64,000 nt of DNA from Lysinibacillus agricola (GTDB lineage Bacteria; Bacillota; Bacilli; Bacillales_A; Planococcaceae): positions 4,033,501 to 4,097,500 of the forward strand of contig NZ_CP067341.1 in assembly GCF_016638705.1 (NCBI RefSeq), in the 5' to 3' direction. Each line of letters begins with the position of its first letter. The stretch's first letter is position 1. Positions 40,179 to 50,467 of the stretch are shown here, piece after piece. The position numbers and the translations under genes are program-made. The notes beneath the pieces are model-generated. The model was not told the origin of the DNA and made no database searches. It was given only the letters and a program-made list of their open reading frames with translations.

Positions 40179-40487
40179 TTAAGCGTTGATAGTTTCAACA
40201 ACTAATTTTGTGTAAGGTTGACGGTGACCTTGTTTACGACGGTAGTTCTTTTTAGCTTTCAATTTGAAAACAACGATTTTCTTCGCACGGCCTTCTTTCA
40301 CAGCTTTAGCTGTTACAGTAGCGCCTTCTACGAATGGAGCGCCAACTTTAACGTTTTCGCCACCAACGAATAAAACTTTATCAAAAGTTACAACCTCGTC
40401 AGCTTCTACACCTAATTTTTCAACATAGATTTCTTGACCAGCTTCTACTTTGATTTGTTTACCACCAGTTTCAATAATTGCGTACAT
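40179..40487 (-). CDS. rplU: 50S ribosomal protein bL21
   Basis: 102 residues, full length ([20 protein letters not shown] in the first part; C-terminal [20 protein letters not shown]). I chose the ATG at 40487 because of GAGGAGGTG just upstream and family length; the frame is open 37 codons further, through the leader. First gene of rplU-prp-rpmA. Confidence 0.97.
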   Translation of the reverse strand: MYAIIETGGKQIKVEAGQEIYVEKLGVEADEVVTFDKVLFVGGENVKVGAPFVEGATVTAKAVKEGRAKKIVVFKLKAKKNYRRKQGHRQPYTKLVVETINA

Positions 40488-40600
40488 TTTACTGCACCTC
40501 CTCATAGACTCAGACTCGCCTGTATATAAAGGTGATCTTACGATACTTAAACCTTTCCAGTGCGGTTGCAGTAGCACAGGTGCTACAAACAATAACATTA
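40488..40600 (-). promoter_or_regulatory. Probable L21 leader (autoregulatory 5' UTR)
   Basis: Upstream of rplU is a structured, non-coding leader with a perfect 16-nt palindrome GTAGCACCTGTGCTAC (40571-40586) and a second possible stem (ACAGGCGAGTCTGAGTC) near the ribosome binding site. Firmicutes carry an L21 leader RNA in this position; assignment rests on position and structure, not on a model match. Confidence 0.6.
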
Positions 40601-40622
40601 AAATATTACCACACGATTTTTT

Positions 40623-41234
40623 TTAAGTCAATCTATTCATTACATATTTCTCAAATGCTAAACGATATTTTCGATAATTCCATTCTTTTAACGCTTGAAG
40701 CCATATAAATAAACATAGAATTGCTAAAAAAATAGTTTGTGGGAGGTAACATAAAGTTATCATAAGTAGTATAGACGCAATTGTAAGGGAAAGCCAGTAG
40801 TAATATTCAAATGCACGAACGCTTGGATAGCATAAAAATAAATACGCTAAAAATATTCTCCCACCGTCCAACGGAATAATCGGAAATATATTGATTGCTA
40901 ATAGCACAAGTTGCACATTAATGAGCTTAGTAGCAAGTAATTCTGGCATAAAAAAAGCGAGGCCAATCCCTAATATAGTAGCGATTGGTCCCCCTAAGGC
41001 AATCCATAGGAGTGACGTTGCTGGCACAACCGCTGGATTTTCAAATTCTATTTCCCCTCCGTAAGGTGTAATAACGCATGATTTTATCCTAACACCACAA
41101 AGCATTGCTGCTAACAGATGACCTGCTTCATGCCATAATAACGAAGATAAAATAATAGCGTAATAAGCAATTTGACCACTAAAAATCATTAAAAATACGA
41201 GAGGGATACATAGAAGATGCAGTTTAATCTTCAT
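40623..41234 (-). CDS. spoIVFB: Stage IV sporulation protein FB, intramembrane metalloprotease
   Basis: SpoIVFB is the site-2 protease that activates pro-sigma-K in the mother cell. The 203-residue membrane protein has the zinc motif HEAGH in SSLLWHEAGHLLAAML (about residue 35) and the third ligand in NIFPIIPLDGGRI (about 120). I chose the ATG at 41234 (MKIKLHLLCIP), which overlaps the spoIVFA end by 11 nt; a start at 41264 would overlap more. No CBS domain is present, as expected for SpoIVFB. Confidence 0.93.
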   Translation of the reverse strand: MKIKLHLLCIPLVFLMIFSGQIAYYAIILSSLLWHEAGHLLAAMLCGVRIKSCVITPYGGEIEFENPAVVPATSLLWIALGGPIATILGIGLAFFMPELLATKLINVQLVLLAINIFPIIPLDGGRIFLAYLFLCYPSVRAFEYYYWLSLTIASILLMITLCYLPQTIFLAILCLFIWLQALKEWNYRKYRLAFEKYVMNRLT

Positions 41235-41778
41235 CGGACGCCGCTTTTTCAAGCCACTGTACAATCTGCTCTAAACTATAATGTGTCTTATCTTTTTCAA
41301 TCGAAATATAGAGTTGTCCCGCCTCTTTCATGCCGATTAAATCATTTGCCTGCACTGTTGTATATGGCAGTTGTGCTAAACTATCAAGCATACCATAGGA
41401 AACTGTTGTGCCATCATCATAGCCAATCGTCATTGTTTTACCAGTGTATTTAGTATGACCAGTGAAAACGACAAGACCATTCTGTCCAGCATAAACCGGT
41501 AGGCCCATATCATATTGCAGTAAAAAACCTTCCTTAAAAACTTGCGCATTAGCAAATGTTAATAATTCAGTTTGTCCAACATCACTCGATACCAAAATTG
41601 TTGTATCCTCTTTATTTAGCCAACTTTGTCCGAGCTCGCTTAAATAAGTTAAATCTGCTGATGTTGTAACAAGTTTTCGCATAGGTGTATCCAATACACC
41701 TTGATCCTCTAAACGAATTACGAGCATAATTGCACCCACAAGTAATATCGTGACCAACCATTTCCATTTCTTAAACAA
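41224..41778 (-). CDS. spoIVFA: Stage IV sporulation protein FA
   Basis: Membrane-anchored scaffold that holds SpoIVFB inactive until SpoIVB cleaves it. In this 184-residue protein one TM helix (WLVTILLVGAIMLVI, about 7-21) is followed by an extracytoplasmic domain whose C-terminal part is LytM/M23-like without the metal ligands (PVYAGQNGLVVFTGHTKYTG, VSYGMLDSL). It is shorter than B. subtilis SpoIVFA, mainly before the membrane helix. Position next to spoIVFB and minD is canonical. Confidence 0.88.
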   Translation of the reverse strand: MFKKWKWLVTILLVGAIMLVIRLEDQGVLDTPMRKLVTTSADLTYLSELGQSWLNKEDTTILVSSDVGQTELLTFANAQVFKEGFLLQYDMGLPVYAGQNGLVVFTGHTKYTGKTMTIGYDDGTTVSYGMLDSLAQLPYTTVQANDLIGMKEAGQLYISIEKDKTHYSLEQIVQWLEKAASDED

Positions 41779-41830
41779 GCCCTCATCCTTTTTTTACACT
41801 ATATGAGGTTGCATGTCCATTCATGCACAA

Positions 41831-41864
41831 GAAAAAAACCTTCTCGTACAAATGCACGAAAAGG
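41831..41864 (-). terminator. Terminator of minCD (mre-min operon)
   Basis: Stem CCTTTTCGT / ACGAGAAGG then TTTTTTTC on the minus strand, just after minD. Confidence 0.85.
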
Positions 41865-41871
41865 CTGATGA

Positions 41872-42669
41872 TTATCTTGTAAATAACGCTTTAAGTTTTG
41901 AAAATACACCTCTATGTTCCGCTTCAATTGCCATAAGTGGAACAGACTCCCCTAGTATACGTCGGGCAATATTACGATAACCTAGAGATGCTTTATTAGT
42001 AGGGTCCATTACTACTGGTTCACCTTTATTGGAAGATGAAATAACCTCTTCACTATCTACGATTATCCCTAATAGATCGATAGACAAATGTGTTGTAATT
42101 TCATTTACATCCAAAGTATCGCCGCTTTTCATCATATGTTGGCGAATGCGGTTAATAATTAGTTTAGGTGCAGAAATTTCTTCCTGTTCGAGTAAGCCAA
42201 TAATTCGATCTGCATCACGCACAGCAGAGATTTCTGGTGTTGTTACTACAATTGCATGATCTGCACCTGCGACAGCATTGCGATAGCCTTGTTCAATGCC
42301 AGCAGGACAGTCTATTAAAACATAATCATAGTCTCTTTTTAATTCCTCTACTAAGCTCTTCATTTGCTCAGGTTTAACAGCATTTTTATCTGTCGTTTGA
42401 GCAGCAGGTAATAAAAATAGTTTCTCATCTACACGTTTATCTTTTATTAACGCTTGATGAATCTTACAGCGCCCTTCAACAACATCTACTAAATCGTAAA
42501 TAATTCGATTCTCAAGGCCTAAAATTACGTCCAAATTACGTAGACCAATATCAGTATCTACTAAACATATTTTTTTACCTTGTAGAGCCAATGCAGTTCC
42601 AAGGTTAGCCGTTGTCGTTGTTTTTCCGACACCGCCTTTACCTGAAGTTATGACGATCGCTTCACCCAC
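41872..42669 (-). CDS. minD: Septum site-determining ATPase MinD
   Basis: A membrane-binding ParA-type ATPase that positions MinC. The 265-residue protein has the deviant Walker A ITSGKGGVGKTTTTANLG at the start, switch VLIDCPAGIEQGYRNAV (about 120), and a C-terminal amphipathic membrane-targeting helix GVFSKLKALFTR. I chose GTG at 42669 because AAGGGAGG lies 8 nt upstream and the protein then begins GEAIVITSGK like its homologues; the ATG at 42693 lies inside minC and precedes the ribosome binding site. Confidence 0.95.
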   Translation of the reverse strand: MGEAIVITSGKGGVGKTTTTANLGTALALQGKKICLVDTDIGLRNLDVILGLENRIIYDLVDVVEGRCKIHQALIKDKRVDEKLFLLPAAQTTDKNAVKPEQMKSLVEELKRDYDYVLIDCPAGIEQGYRNAVAGADHAIVVTTPEISAVRDADRIIGLLEQEEISAPKLIINRIRQHMMKSGDTLDVNEITTHLSIDLLGIIVDSEEVISSSNKGEPVVMDPTNKASLGYRNIARRILGESVPLMAIEAEHRGVFSKLKALFTR

Positions 42670-42670
42670 A

Positions 42671-43339
42671 CTAGCTTCCTCCCTTAGACCCATTTAACAA
42701 TGGTCGAATATTTTTTAACGCATGAATTTGATCGTACGTAATGCGCCCATCATAGCCGATAAATGCACAAGTCATCTCTTCCTGATTAATTCCTTTTACA
42801 TGTTCATCTGACATTGTTTGAACCTGATCAGCAATCATGATATGTGTGGCTTCAAAACGAGATGCTGCAATGATTGCTTCCTTATTACCATGAACACCAG
42901 CATGTGCAATTCCTTTGAGTCTACCTAGGACATACACATTGCCACCAGCTTCTACACGTCCGTTCGGATTGATATTCCCCACGATAACAATATCTCCTGG
43001 CGAACGCAGAATCTGACCCGATCTGACCACACCTATATATGTATCTTGTTGACTTTCAATCATTTTCTGGTTGTTCTCATGGACAGTCAGTACTTCACTT
43101 TGCACCTTTGAGACAATTAGTTGATCTGTTTCTTGAACAATTTTAATAAGCTCTTTAATTTGTTCATCAGAACAGTATCGATAGCCTAAATATAATTGTA
43201 CATCTACTTTGCTATCGATACCGCTTTCTGACACTTTCTTTTTAAGCTCTTCTACTAAATCGACATACGCACATTGATCATCTAAACGAAGAACAAATCC
43301 ATCCTTTGTTCCCTTCATATTAACTAACTGTTTTTTCAT
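42671..43339 (-). CDS. minC: Septum site-determining protein MinC
   Basis: Inhibitor of FtsZ assembly. The 222-residue protein has an N-terminal FtsZ-interacting domain (1-100, VNMKGTKDGFVLRLDDQCAY) and a C-terminal beta-helix that binds MinD (VRSGQILRSPGDIVIVGNIN, PNGRVEAGGNVYVLGRLKGI, AHAGVHGNKEAIIAASRFEA). It ends one base before the minD start. The mreBCD-minCD order is as in B. subtilis. Confidence 0.95.
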   Translation of the reverse strand: MKKQLVNMKGTKDGFVLRLDDQCAYVDLVEELKKKVSESGIDSKVDVQLYLGYRYCSDEQIKELIKIVQETDQLIVSKVQSEVLTVHENNQKMIESQQDTYIGVVRSGQILRSPGDIVIVGNINPNGRVEAGGNVYVLGRLKGIAHAGVHGNKEAIIAASRFEATHIMIADQVQTMSDEHVKGINQEEMTCAFIGYDGRITYDQIHALKNIRPLLNGSKGGS

Positions 43340-43366
43340 GAATGCCTCACCCCACGTTGCTCTTTG

Positions 43367-43894
43367 TTAAGAAACTTCACGTGCTCTCTGTAAGACACGC
43401 GCATTAATTAGATATTTGAAGGCCCAACCAAGAATCATTAAAAATAGTGCATTAGCAATGATCGTTGGCAGTAGTCGTGAACGTAAGAAATCCGATAATG
43501 GGATCGCTGTAAAGTCGATAAGATAGAAGAATTGATAGAGTATAAATTCTAAAATTGCTACTAAAACAACTGAAATCGTCGTTGTCACAACTAAGTGCTG
43601 ATGAATAATTTTCATAATAGACCCTGCTAAAAAACAAATAAGAGGATATAGTACTGAATATAATCCAATAATATCAATGTAAAACACATCATACAAGACA
43701 CCAAAAAAAAGTCCATACATTACCGCTCGCTGACGGCTGTAATAAATGGATATAAATATTAAATATAAGATTAAAAATCTTGGCACTAAATAATAAATTT
43801 GTCCTTTCACTTCAATAGGTGAAAGCATTGCAAACTCTGGTTCTAGTAAAAATAATAAAACCGCCACAGAGGGGATGAGAAAACGAACCATCAT
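43367..43894 (-). CDS. mreD: Rod shape-determining protein MreD
   Basis: A 175-residue integral membrane protein with about five hydrophobic segments (starts RFLIPSVAVLLFLLEPEFAM; later LIYLIFISIYYSRQR-like stretches). It works with MreB/MreC in the elongasome. It overlaps mreC by 4 nt. Sequence identity in this family is low; the call relies on membrane pattern and position. Confidence 0.92.
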   Translation of the reverse strand: MMVRFLIPSVAVLLFLLEPEFAMLSPIEVKGQIYYLVPRFLILYLIFISIYYSRQRAVMYGLFFGVLYDVFYIDIIGLYSVLYPLICFLAGSIMKIIHQHLVVTTTISVVLVAILEFILYQFFYLIDFTAIPLSDFLRSRLLPTIIANALFLMILGWAFKYLINARVLQRAREVS

Positions 43895-44805
43895 TTTTCC
43901 TCCTCTTCACTCGCCTCTGGCGGATTCGTTAAATCCTTGTTCGTTGCATTACCATCCGACCCATCTATCACAGTAGTGGAACGATTAGCAATAACAACAT
44001 AGTCTAAAATTGAAAAGTCAGCAGATGGTTTTACATAGGCCATTTTTGTTAAGCCATAATCATCTGTACTTACTTCAGTAATTTCTCCGATTGGCACATT
44101 CTTTGGGAAAATGCCGCCAAGTCCTGATGAAACGACTTGCTGGCCTTTTTTAACTGTTAAACTAGAATCGATTCGCTTCATAATGAGTTTATTACGTTCT
44201 TTATCAAAGCCCTCAATTAAACCGTATGCTTCATTATCTCCTAAAACCATCGCAGAAACACGATAGTTTGGATTATTTGTATATAAAAGCTCTACCTCAG
44301 AGGTGAAAGGTGTCACTAATGTAATTTTACCGACTAACCCTTTCGCTGTCATAACTGCCATATTTTTTTCTACACCGTGTGAAGATCCTTTATCTAAAAT
44401 AATTTTTTCTTCCCACTGGTCAGGATTTCTAGCAATAACTGTGGCATGAATCGGATTAAATGCTTTTAAGTTCTCCGATTTATCGAGAAGCTCTTGAAGC
44501 TTTTTATTATCAGACTTCAAATCCGTTGCCTCAGCTTGTACAGCTGCAAACTCTTCTAAGCGTGCTTTTAAACGTTTATTTTCTTCGTACGTGTTTAAGA
44601 GGGAATCCATACTATTAAAAACACCAGTAATATAATTCGCCGGCTTCGCAACAATAGATTGTGCGACGCCGACAGTATCTTTAATAATTTGCTCTGGTAA
44701 AGTTGCATTCGTCCGATCACGTAATGAGAAGCTAATCAATGCCACAAGAAAAACCATGCCCACGAGCAGTAAAATTACTTTCTTATTGAAAAAAAACTGT
44801 GGCAT
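43891..44805 (-). CDS. mreC: Rod shape-determining protein MreC
   Basis: 304 residues: one TM helix (KKVILLLVGMVFLVALISF, about 8-26), a coiled coil (about 66-113, NKRLKARLEEFAAVQAEATD...LQELLDKSENL), then the double beta-barrel with VIARNPDQWEEKIILDKGSSHGV (in parts) and GLVGKITLVTPF. The acidic tail (PPEASEEEEK) is unusual but not disruptive. It lies 13 nt downstream of mreB. Confidence 0.95.
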   Translation of the reverse strand: MPQFFFNKKVILLLVGMVFLVALISFSLRDRTNATLPEQIIKDTVGVAQSIVAKPANYITGVFNSMDSLLNTYEENKRLKARLEEFAAVQAEATDLKSDNKKLQELLDKSENLKAFNPIHATVIARNPDQWEEKIILDKGSSHGVEKNMAVMTAKGLVGKITLVTPFTSEVELLYTNNPNYRVSAMVLGDNEAYGLIEGFDKERNKLIMKRIDSSLTVKKGQQVVSSGLGGIFPKNVPIGEITEVSTDDYGLTKMAYVKPSADFSILDYVVIANRSTTVIDGSDGNATNKDLTNPPEASEEEEK

Positions 44806-44818
44806 TGCCTAAACCTCC

Positions 44819-45838
44819 TTACCCTTTAACTTGTTGTTGACGAATTAAATCAATATGTTCTAGAGCCTTGCCTGTACCAATAGCAACACAGTCCAGTGGA
44901 TCTTCTGCGATAAATACTGGCATATTTGTTTCTTGGCTAATAACTTTATCTAAATTTGTTAATAAGGCACCACCACCTGTTAGTACAATTCCGCGTTCCA
45001 TTACGTCTGCAGATAATTCAGGAGGTGTTTGTTCAAGAGTTTTGCGAACACCATCAATAATAGATGCTACCGCTTCACGTAAAGATTCAGAGATTTCCTG
45101 TGAAGAAATTTCGATAGTTTTAGGTAAACCTGTTAAAAGATCGCGACCTCTAATGTCCATTTTTTCTTCTGGACCCTCAGCCAACGCTGTACCAATTTCC
45201 ATTTTTACTGCTTCTGCAGTACGTTCACCAATTGTTAAGTTATACGTTTTACGAATATACGAAATGATGGAATGGTCCATTGCATCCCCACCAACACGCA
45301 CGGATTCACTTGTTACAATACCACCTAATGAAATAACCGCTACCTCTGTTGTACCACCACCGATATCAACGACCATTGACCCTGTTGGATCCCATACTGG
45401 TAAGTTCGAACCGATTGCTGCTGCAAATGGCTCTTCAATTGTAAATGCATCTTTAGCACCCGCTTGGCGAGCAGCATCAATAACCGCACGTTGTTCAACC
45501 GATGTAATACCGTAAGGCACACAAATCATAACATTCGGTTTCTTCCAATTTCCACCAGAATTCTTAGAAGCTTCTTTTAAATAGTATTCTATCATTGCTG
45601 TAGTAATATCAAAATCAGCAATAACGCCATCTTTCATAGGACGGATTGCTACGATTGAGCCAGGTGTACGACCAATCATATTTTTTGCATCATTACCAAC
45701 TGCAACAATATCTCCAGTTTTTGTATTTTTTGCTACGACTGAAGGTTCGCGTAAAACGATTCCCTTCCCTTTAATAAACACTAATGTATTCGCTGTGCCG
45801 AGGTCAATCCCGACATCTTTACTTCCTAATCCAAACAA
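44819..45838 (-). CDS. mreB: Actin-like cell-shape protein MreB
   Basis: At 339 residues it is full length. It has the nucleotide-binding motifs [19 protein letters not shown] (phosphate 1), [17 protein letters not shown] (phosphate 2) and [15 protein letters not shown] (adenosine), typical of MreB. First gene of mreBCD-minCD. The upstream neighbour in related genomes is radC, which here is the interrupted gene at 46479-52976. Confidence 0.97.
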   Translation of the reverse strand: MFGLGSKDVGIDLGTANTLVFIKGKGIVLREPSVVAKNTKTGDIVAVGNDAKNMIGRTPGSIVAIRPMKDGVIADFDITTAMIEYYLKEASKNSGGNWKKPNVMICVPYGITSVEQRAVIDAARQAGAKDAFTIEEPFAAAIGSNLPVWDPTGSMVVDIGGGTTEVAVISLGGIVTSESVRVGGDAMDHSIISYIRKTYNLTIGERTAEAVKMEIGTALAEGPEEKMDIRGRDLLTGLPKTIEISSQEISESLREAVASIIDGVRKTLEQTPPELSADVMERGIVLTGGGALLTNLDKVISQETNMPVFIAEDPLDCVAIGTGKALEHIDLIRQQQVKG

Positions 45839-46478
45839 ATTGTGTACTCCCTTTCTATTTAAGCCATACTTTCGTTGACATCATTACACCCCGGCGCATA
45901 TTTATACCCGGAAGCTTTATCTTCATTCAATCGACGTTAACCACCTATCGAAAAAACTACACACTCATTTATCTCACACCTATTGAAGTGAGAGTCTTTT
46001 TTTGAATAAAAATAAAATCATACCGTTCATTATAACGGAAAAACGCAAGAATTTGTAGTGCCACATACCTCTTCTCGCGGAAAAGATACTATTTTAATTC
46101 CCTCCCAAACAAAAACAGTACGTATAGATTAGCATATAATTTTTATTCTTGTAAGACAACGTGTAATAGGCTACCAATTTTTGTGAATATTATAGACATT
46201 TCTACGAATACAATAACGTTTTATATTAAAAAAGGTTCGCTTTCATTTTTAGCTTTTCGCAAAAAAATACAAAATATTTATTTTTAAAATAACGAAGAGA
46301 TTTGATTCTACACAAATAGTAGGGTGTGAAAAAATGAGAGGCTTCCCGAAATGTTCCGACGCCTCTCTTTATAGTCAGTTTTGAACGTTTTCGCGACTAC
46401 CCTTCCCTTTCATAGAGTCAGCGATTTTTATCGATATATAGACTAAAACGTAAAAAACTCTGCAAAATGCATGCAGAG
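45839..46478. other. Gap between mreB and radC: repeat, terminator-like hairpin, promoter region
   Basis: Contains the second repeat type (GGCGCATATTTATACCCGGA, then AGCTTTATCTTCATTCAATC, about 45893-45935), AT-rich sequence where the mreB promoter should lie, and a hairpin GAGAGGC / GCCTCTC (about 46340-46368). No gene is visible. Confidence 0.55.
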
Positions 46479-46481
46479 TTA
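46450..46481 (-). terminator. Terminator overlapping the radC stop codon
   Basis: Stem AACTCTGCA / TGCAGAGTT then TTTTTT on the minus strand. The radC TAA (46479-46481) lies at the base of the stem. Confidence 0.75.
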
Positions 46482-46531
46482 AAAATAACCTTTTTCTTTC
46501 AAACTAATAAACTGATGATCACCGATGATGA

Positions 46532-47522
46532 ATAGTGATAGGTAAGAGACAACCTCAACATTACTCAGTAGGAGCTCTTTCCCCCCACTTCACACCGTAC
46601 GTGAGACTTTCACCTCATACGGCGTTCCATCATTTCGAATTATTAATTTAATCTCAACTTTTCTCTAAAACCAAGAATTTTTTCCCATACTGTCTTTCCA
46701 ACCATCGAATAATCCTTAGCACTGTGAATCATTTGATGACATTTGACATGTAGAGGGATGCTAAATTGAGTACTCGATTTACTTCATCTATTGGGAGTTT
46801 TGGATTAACATGATGAATATGTATATCATCACCCCAAAGTTCCCCCATACAAACTCTACATTTTCCTAAAGTTGATTTAATTTAACTAATCAAAATGACT
46901 ATGCCCCTTCACTCCATTTCCATTACAGAAATTTCTTCGCTACTACGGGCTGCTGCCCCTCAAATTCAATTGTCATTTCCTACAATTTAGACACCTTCGA
47001 TTTAACTACCGTTAACATTATCTTCCGAGGTTCCGCTGTTCCTTACACTTTAGCTTTCCATTTCTACCTTAGCTGTCCTCTTTAACCCGTTAACCATCTA
47101 TTTGTCCGCTGTTGGAAGGACGCAAGACACTATTCCTTTATTGGAGTAGTACAGATCTAGCAACCATCAATACTAAATCCACGATTAAACTTTGAATTAC
47201 CAAAGCGAGAAACTTCAGATTCGTTTCCCCCTAATATACGAGCCGTACGTACGAGGATTCCTGGTGTGTCAGCATAGTAGACTTATAGCCTCCCGCTTAC
47301 TTCACTAACCGCTTCACAGGTCTGCTTTTCAACGCCTTTACCGAGCTTCATACGGTCATGTAGTTAACCATTTCCGCATGTCGGAGTTTCAGAGCATTAT
47401 TACCAACATTTAATAATGAGCTGGTACTTCCCCAGCCTATTCAAGCGTAAAGTTCAAAGTTAAATAACTTTGCCTAGTTTTATTGCATATTACTATGCAG
47501 ATTGTCTAGGAACAACGCGCAC
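46532..47522 (-). mobile_element. Group II intron 1 in radC, mostly ORF-less (991 nt)
   Basis: It begins GTGCGCGTTGTTCC at 47522 and ends CTTACCTATCACTAT at 46532, after radC codon ...GATCAT plus C. Domain V is recognisable at about 46590-46627 (GAACGCCGTATGAGG, loop GAAA, CTCACGTACGGT). Only a C-terminal HNH remnant of the intron-encoded protein is left (46643-46872). The 5' 650 nt (46873-47522) are the structured domains I-III; no gene is there. Its ends closely resemble those of intron 2, so it is a related intron with an internal deletion. Confidence 0.85.
46643..46872 (-). pseudogene. HNH-endonuclease remnant of an intron-encoded protein
   Basis: Minus-strand translation gives CRVCMGELWGDDIHIHHVNP, then KLPIDEVNRVLNLAS, a one-base shift, then HVKCHQMIHSAKDY and a C-terminal tail ending LREKLRLN-like before TAA at 46643. 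CxxC, HH and the CHQMIH block are those of the HNH domain that ends many group II intron proteins. The reverse transcriptase and maturase parts are absent. Confidence 0.75.
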
Positions 47523-47618
47523 GATGATCGATTAACTCAATGCCTATAATATAACCAGCCTCTATAATTCTTCTCGTCACTTCAATATCCTCATCACTAG
47601 GTGTTGGAACGCCACTAG

Positions 47619-50412
47619 ATAGCAATAGGTAAGACTTTGAAATTATCGCCACCTTTTCCCCTGCTCCACACCGTGCATGCAACTTTCATCGCACACGGCG
47701 TTCCATCGTTCGTTACGTTCTTTCATTTTTCTCAAACCACGATTTGTTCATTGTTCCTTACGTGTTAAATTGCTTCGTTTCCAACCATTTTTCTTAATTG
47801 ATTGATTTTGTTTCGTTGTTCGTCATTTGGCTTCACTATATCTGTATATTTTCGAATGGTTTCGTCGGATGTCGCATGAATGAGTCTGTGTACATCTCTT
47901 GATAACAAGACCAAGTTCACATATCGGTCATCCTTCGTTTCATACCATAATGTTTTATGATGACATTCCATTTCGGTTAAAATTAATTCATCACCCATGA
48001 CAGCGCATTTCCCATTTTGTGCGACAAATAGGGATATACGGTTATCATTTAATTCAATGGTTGCACGTTCACTTGTGATGGGGTGTTCCCGTAACCATTG
48101 AAGCTGCCATTCAGGTACACTGCGTTGATTTCGGTGAATCAATGCACGACCTTCAGGGGTAAATTTACAAACGCCATTTTTCGGCATCAATGCCGTTCTA
48201 GTTCGAATAAAGCCAATGGGAATAATGGGGTAATCATTGATATACCTCGTCATTTCTGACTTTAAGTACGGTCGAATGCCTTTATCAGTGATACGGTATC
48301 CTTTTGAGCGTTTCTTTAAAGACAAATGTTTAAAGCGGTGTCGCTCTACTTGTGTCAATTGATATTGAATCGGTATCAAACTCGCATTGACTTGCGTGGC
48401 GATTTGATAGTAATTATGAATACCAATGACCATACTGTTGTAGATTTGAAGTTGCTTTATAAGTTCTGTCCCATAAGGTGCTCGTTGGATGGCACTGATT
48501 TGATTTTTCAATTGGTCTTTAATACGCTTTCTGCCTTTTTCGGTGATGTGCGATTGACAAACAAATTTCTTATTTCCAACACGGTCATAGCCTTTTCGTT
48601 CCATCTTCAAGTCAAACCCTAAAAATTCACTGCTTTTCTTTTTCAAGTTTGTAATCTGTGATTTTTCTTCCGAAATAGAAAGTCCTAATCGTTCTTCTAA
48701 CCGCATTTTACTTGCGGTGAAAATCTTCTTCGCATTTGCGCGTGACGTAGTAAAGATTTTAAAATCGTCTGCGTAGCGCACTATATACATTTCTTTTAGC
48801 GTTGACGTCTTTCGAAGTTGTCGGTAACGATATTGATGGCTATATAGACCGGTTTTCTTATTAAGATAGTCGTTAATGGAATGGCACTTCTTACTTTCCC
48901 ACTGATTCGCAATCCACCAATCAAATTCATTTAAATTGATATTCGCAAGTAACGGTGAAAGTATGCCTCCTTAGGGTGTACCTTTTGTCGGATACGTAAT
49001 GTCGCCATTCGGTAAAACAACAGGTGCTTTTAGCATTTTCCGTAAAATCACGAGTAACTGCTTATCTTGAATACCTATCGTCCAAATTTGACGCATTAAT
49101 TTTGTATGTTTCACTTCATCAAAGAAACCTTCGATGTCAATGTCTACAACGTATTGCATCTGATTATTATTGATGCGACTAGCCGCTATTGAAATGGCAT
49201 TTTCAGCGGATTTCGTCGGGCGAAACCCGAAACTATATTTATAAAACTTCGCTTCACATATCGGCTCTAATACTTGTAGGATACATTGTTGGGCAATACG
49301 GTCCCACATCGATGGAATACCAAGTGGTCTCGTTTTCCCGTTCGGCTTTGGAATTTCCACGCGTTTTACACGGCGTGGATTGTAATGACAAAAGCGTTTA
49401 TTAACCGTTTTGATAAATTCATCCGTACTCAATTTTTCAATATCATAAATTGTCACACCATCAACACCCGCTGTTGCACTCCCATTATTACGTTTGATAT
49501 TGCGATAAGCGAGTAAAACATTATCATCAGATGTGATTATCGACATTAAATTTTTAAATGGTTGGTTTTCTTTGCTTTGTGCATACAATGCATCAAATGT
49601 TTCGGTCATGCCATAATATTCGGCATGGCGAAGTCTCGTATTTTTCATTCTAGGAATCTTTTTGAAGTTTTCGCTCAAGGTGCATCACGCTCCATTTGTT
49701 GGCTCGTGACCTTTTTAGTCATACGAGAATCCTTGAAGGTTTGAGTTAAAATCACGTAAACAAACGACTTGAGGCTATCGCTCCATTTCTATTACAGAAA
49801 CTTCAACGCTCATGCCTCTACTCTCACTACCATAAAAGAAAGTTATAGAGAAGCCTCTTTTCCTTTCCACCACTTCATTGCGTGTGTCCGCTCCATGTTG
49901 GTAGCTTTCCACGTTCCCTTCACTCTATCTATGTCCTAACTTAGGTGCTAGCTCTTACCTGACATCCTCTCCACCGCCTATAACGGTGCATGGAGCTTTC
50001 GAAACCACCATACTTACTCGCCCACGGAACGCGCTTGTCTCTTTCAACAAGCCCACTCATTTCTAAGTGCTCGCCACTCACAGATAGTACATTCGCTAGT
50101 TCGTCAGTGTTTTACCACATTCTCACCATATTAGGTTTTTAACGACCCCCGACCTATCCGCTACAGCCCCTACCTCTAGGTGCATTTCGGTACTAAGATT
50201 TCTAGTACTACGGTAGCGTTCAACCGACTTCACCGAGCTTCACACCCTATTCAATGACACCTTTGAATAACGCATGTCGGAGTATTAGAGTAGGCGTTTT
50301 GAGACGTTACCCTCTCATTCCACCTATCGAGCGAAGAGTTCACGACTCTCTTACTTGTCTTTGCGACGTTCGGACAGCGTGCATAACCTTTTCAGTTATG
50401 AACGTGTCGCAC
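47619..50412 (-). mobile_element. Group II intron 2 in radC (2794 nt)
   Basis: 5' end GTGCGACACGTTCATAACTG at 50412, directly after radC ...CATAACCAT plus C; 3' end CTTACCTATTGCTAT at 47619. Domain V at about 47666-47704 (GAACGCCGTGTGCGATGAAA, then GCATGCACGGT). It contains the intron-encoded reverse transcriptase (47765-49678). Positions 49679-50412 are the structured domains I to IV and hold no gene; short ORFs there are spurious. It interrupts the HNHP codons of radC in the sense orientation. Confidence 0.92.
47765..49678 (-). pseudogene. ltrA: Group II intron 2 reverse transcriptase/maturase with one in-frame ochre codon
   Basis: One 637-codon frame, interrupted only by TAA at 48971-48973. 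It falls in the RT motif TPQGGILSPLLAN, where CAA (Gln) would be expected. Upstream are KPNGKTRPLGIPSMWDRIAQ, YKYSFGFRPTKSAENAI and VDIDIEGFFDEV (RT1-3); downstream are the catalytic IVRYADDFKIFTT, the maturase region KHLSLKKRSKGYRITDKGIR, and an HNH domain (GKCAVMGDELILTEMECHHK, VLLSRDVHRLIHA). Without read-through the product stops before YADD. A C to T transition explains it. The stop itself could be a sequencing error. Confidence 0.9.
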
Positions 50413-50467
50413 GATGGTTATGTGCACAAATTATAGAAGCTGCCGATCTTTTTACAGCCTCGCGAAA

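Noticed and set aside
44868..45515. 215-aa plus-strand ORF opposite mreB
   Set aside because: Antisense shadow of a highly conserved gene; no family resemblance.
50254..50436. 60-aa plus-strand ORF upstream of the intron 2 RT
   Set aside because: Lies in the structured 5' region of intron 2 and runs antisense into radC exon sequence.
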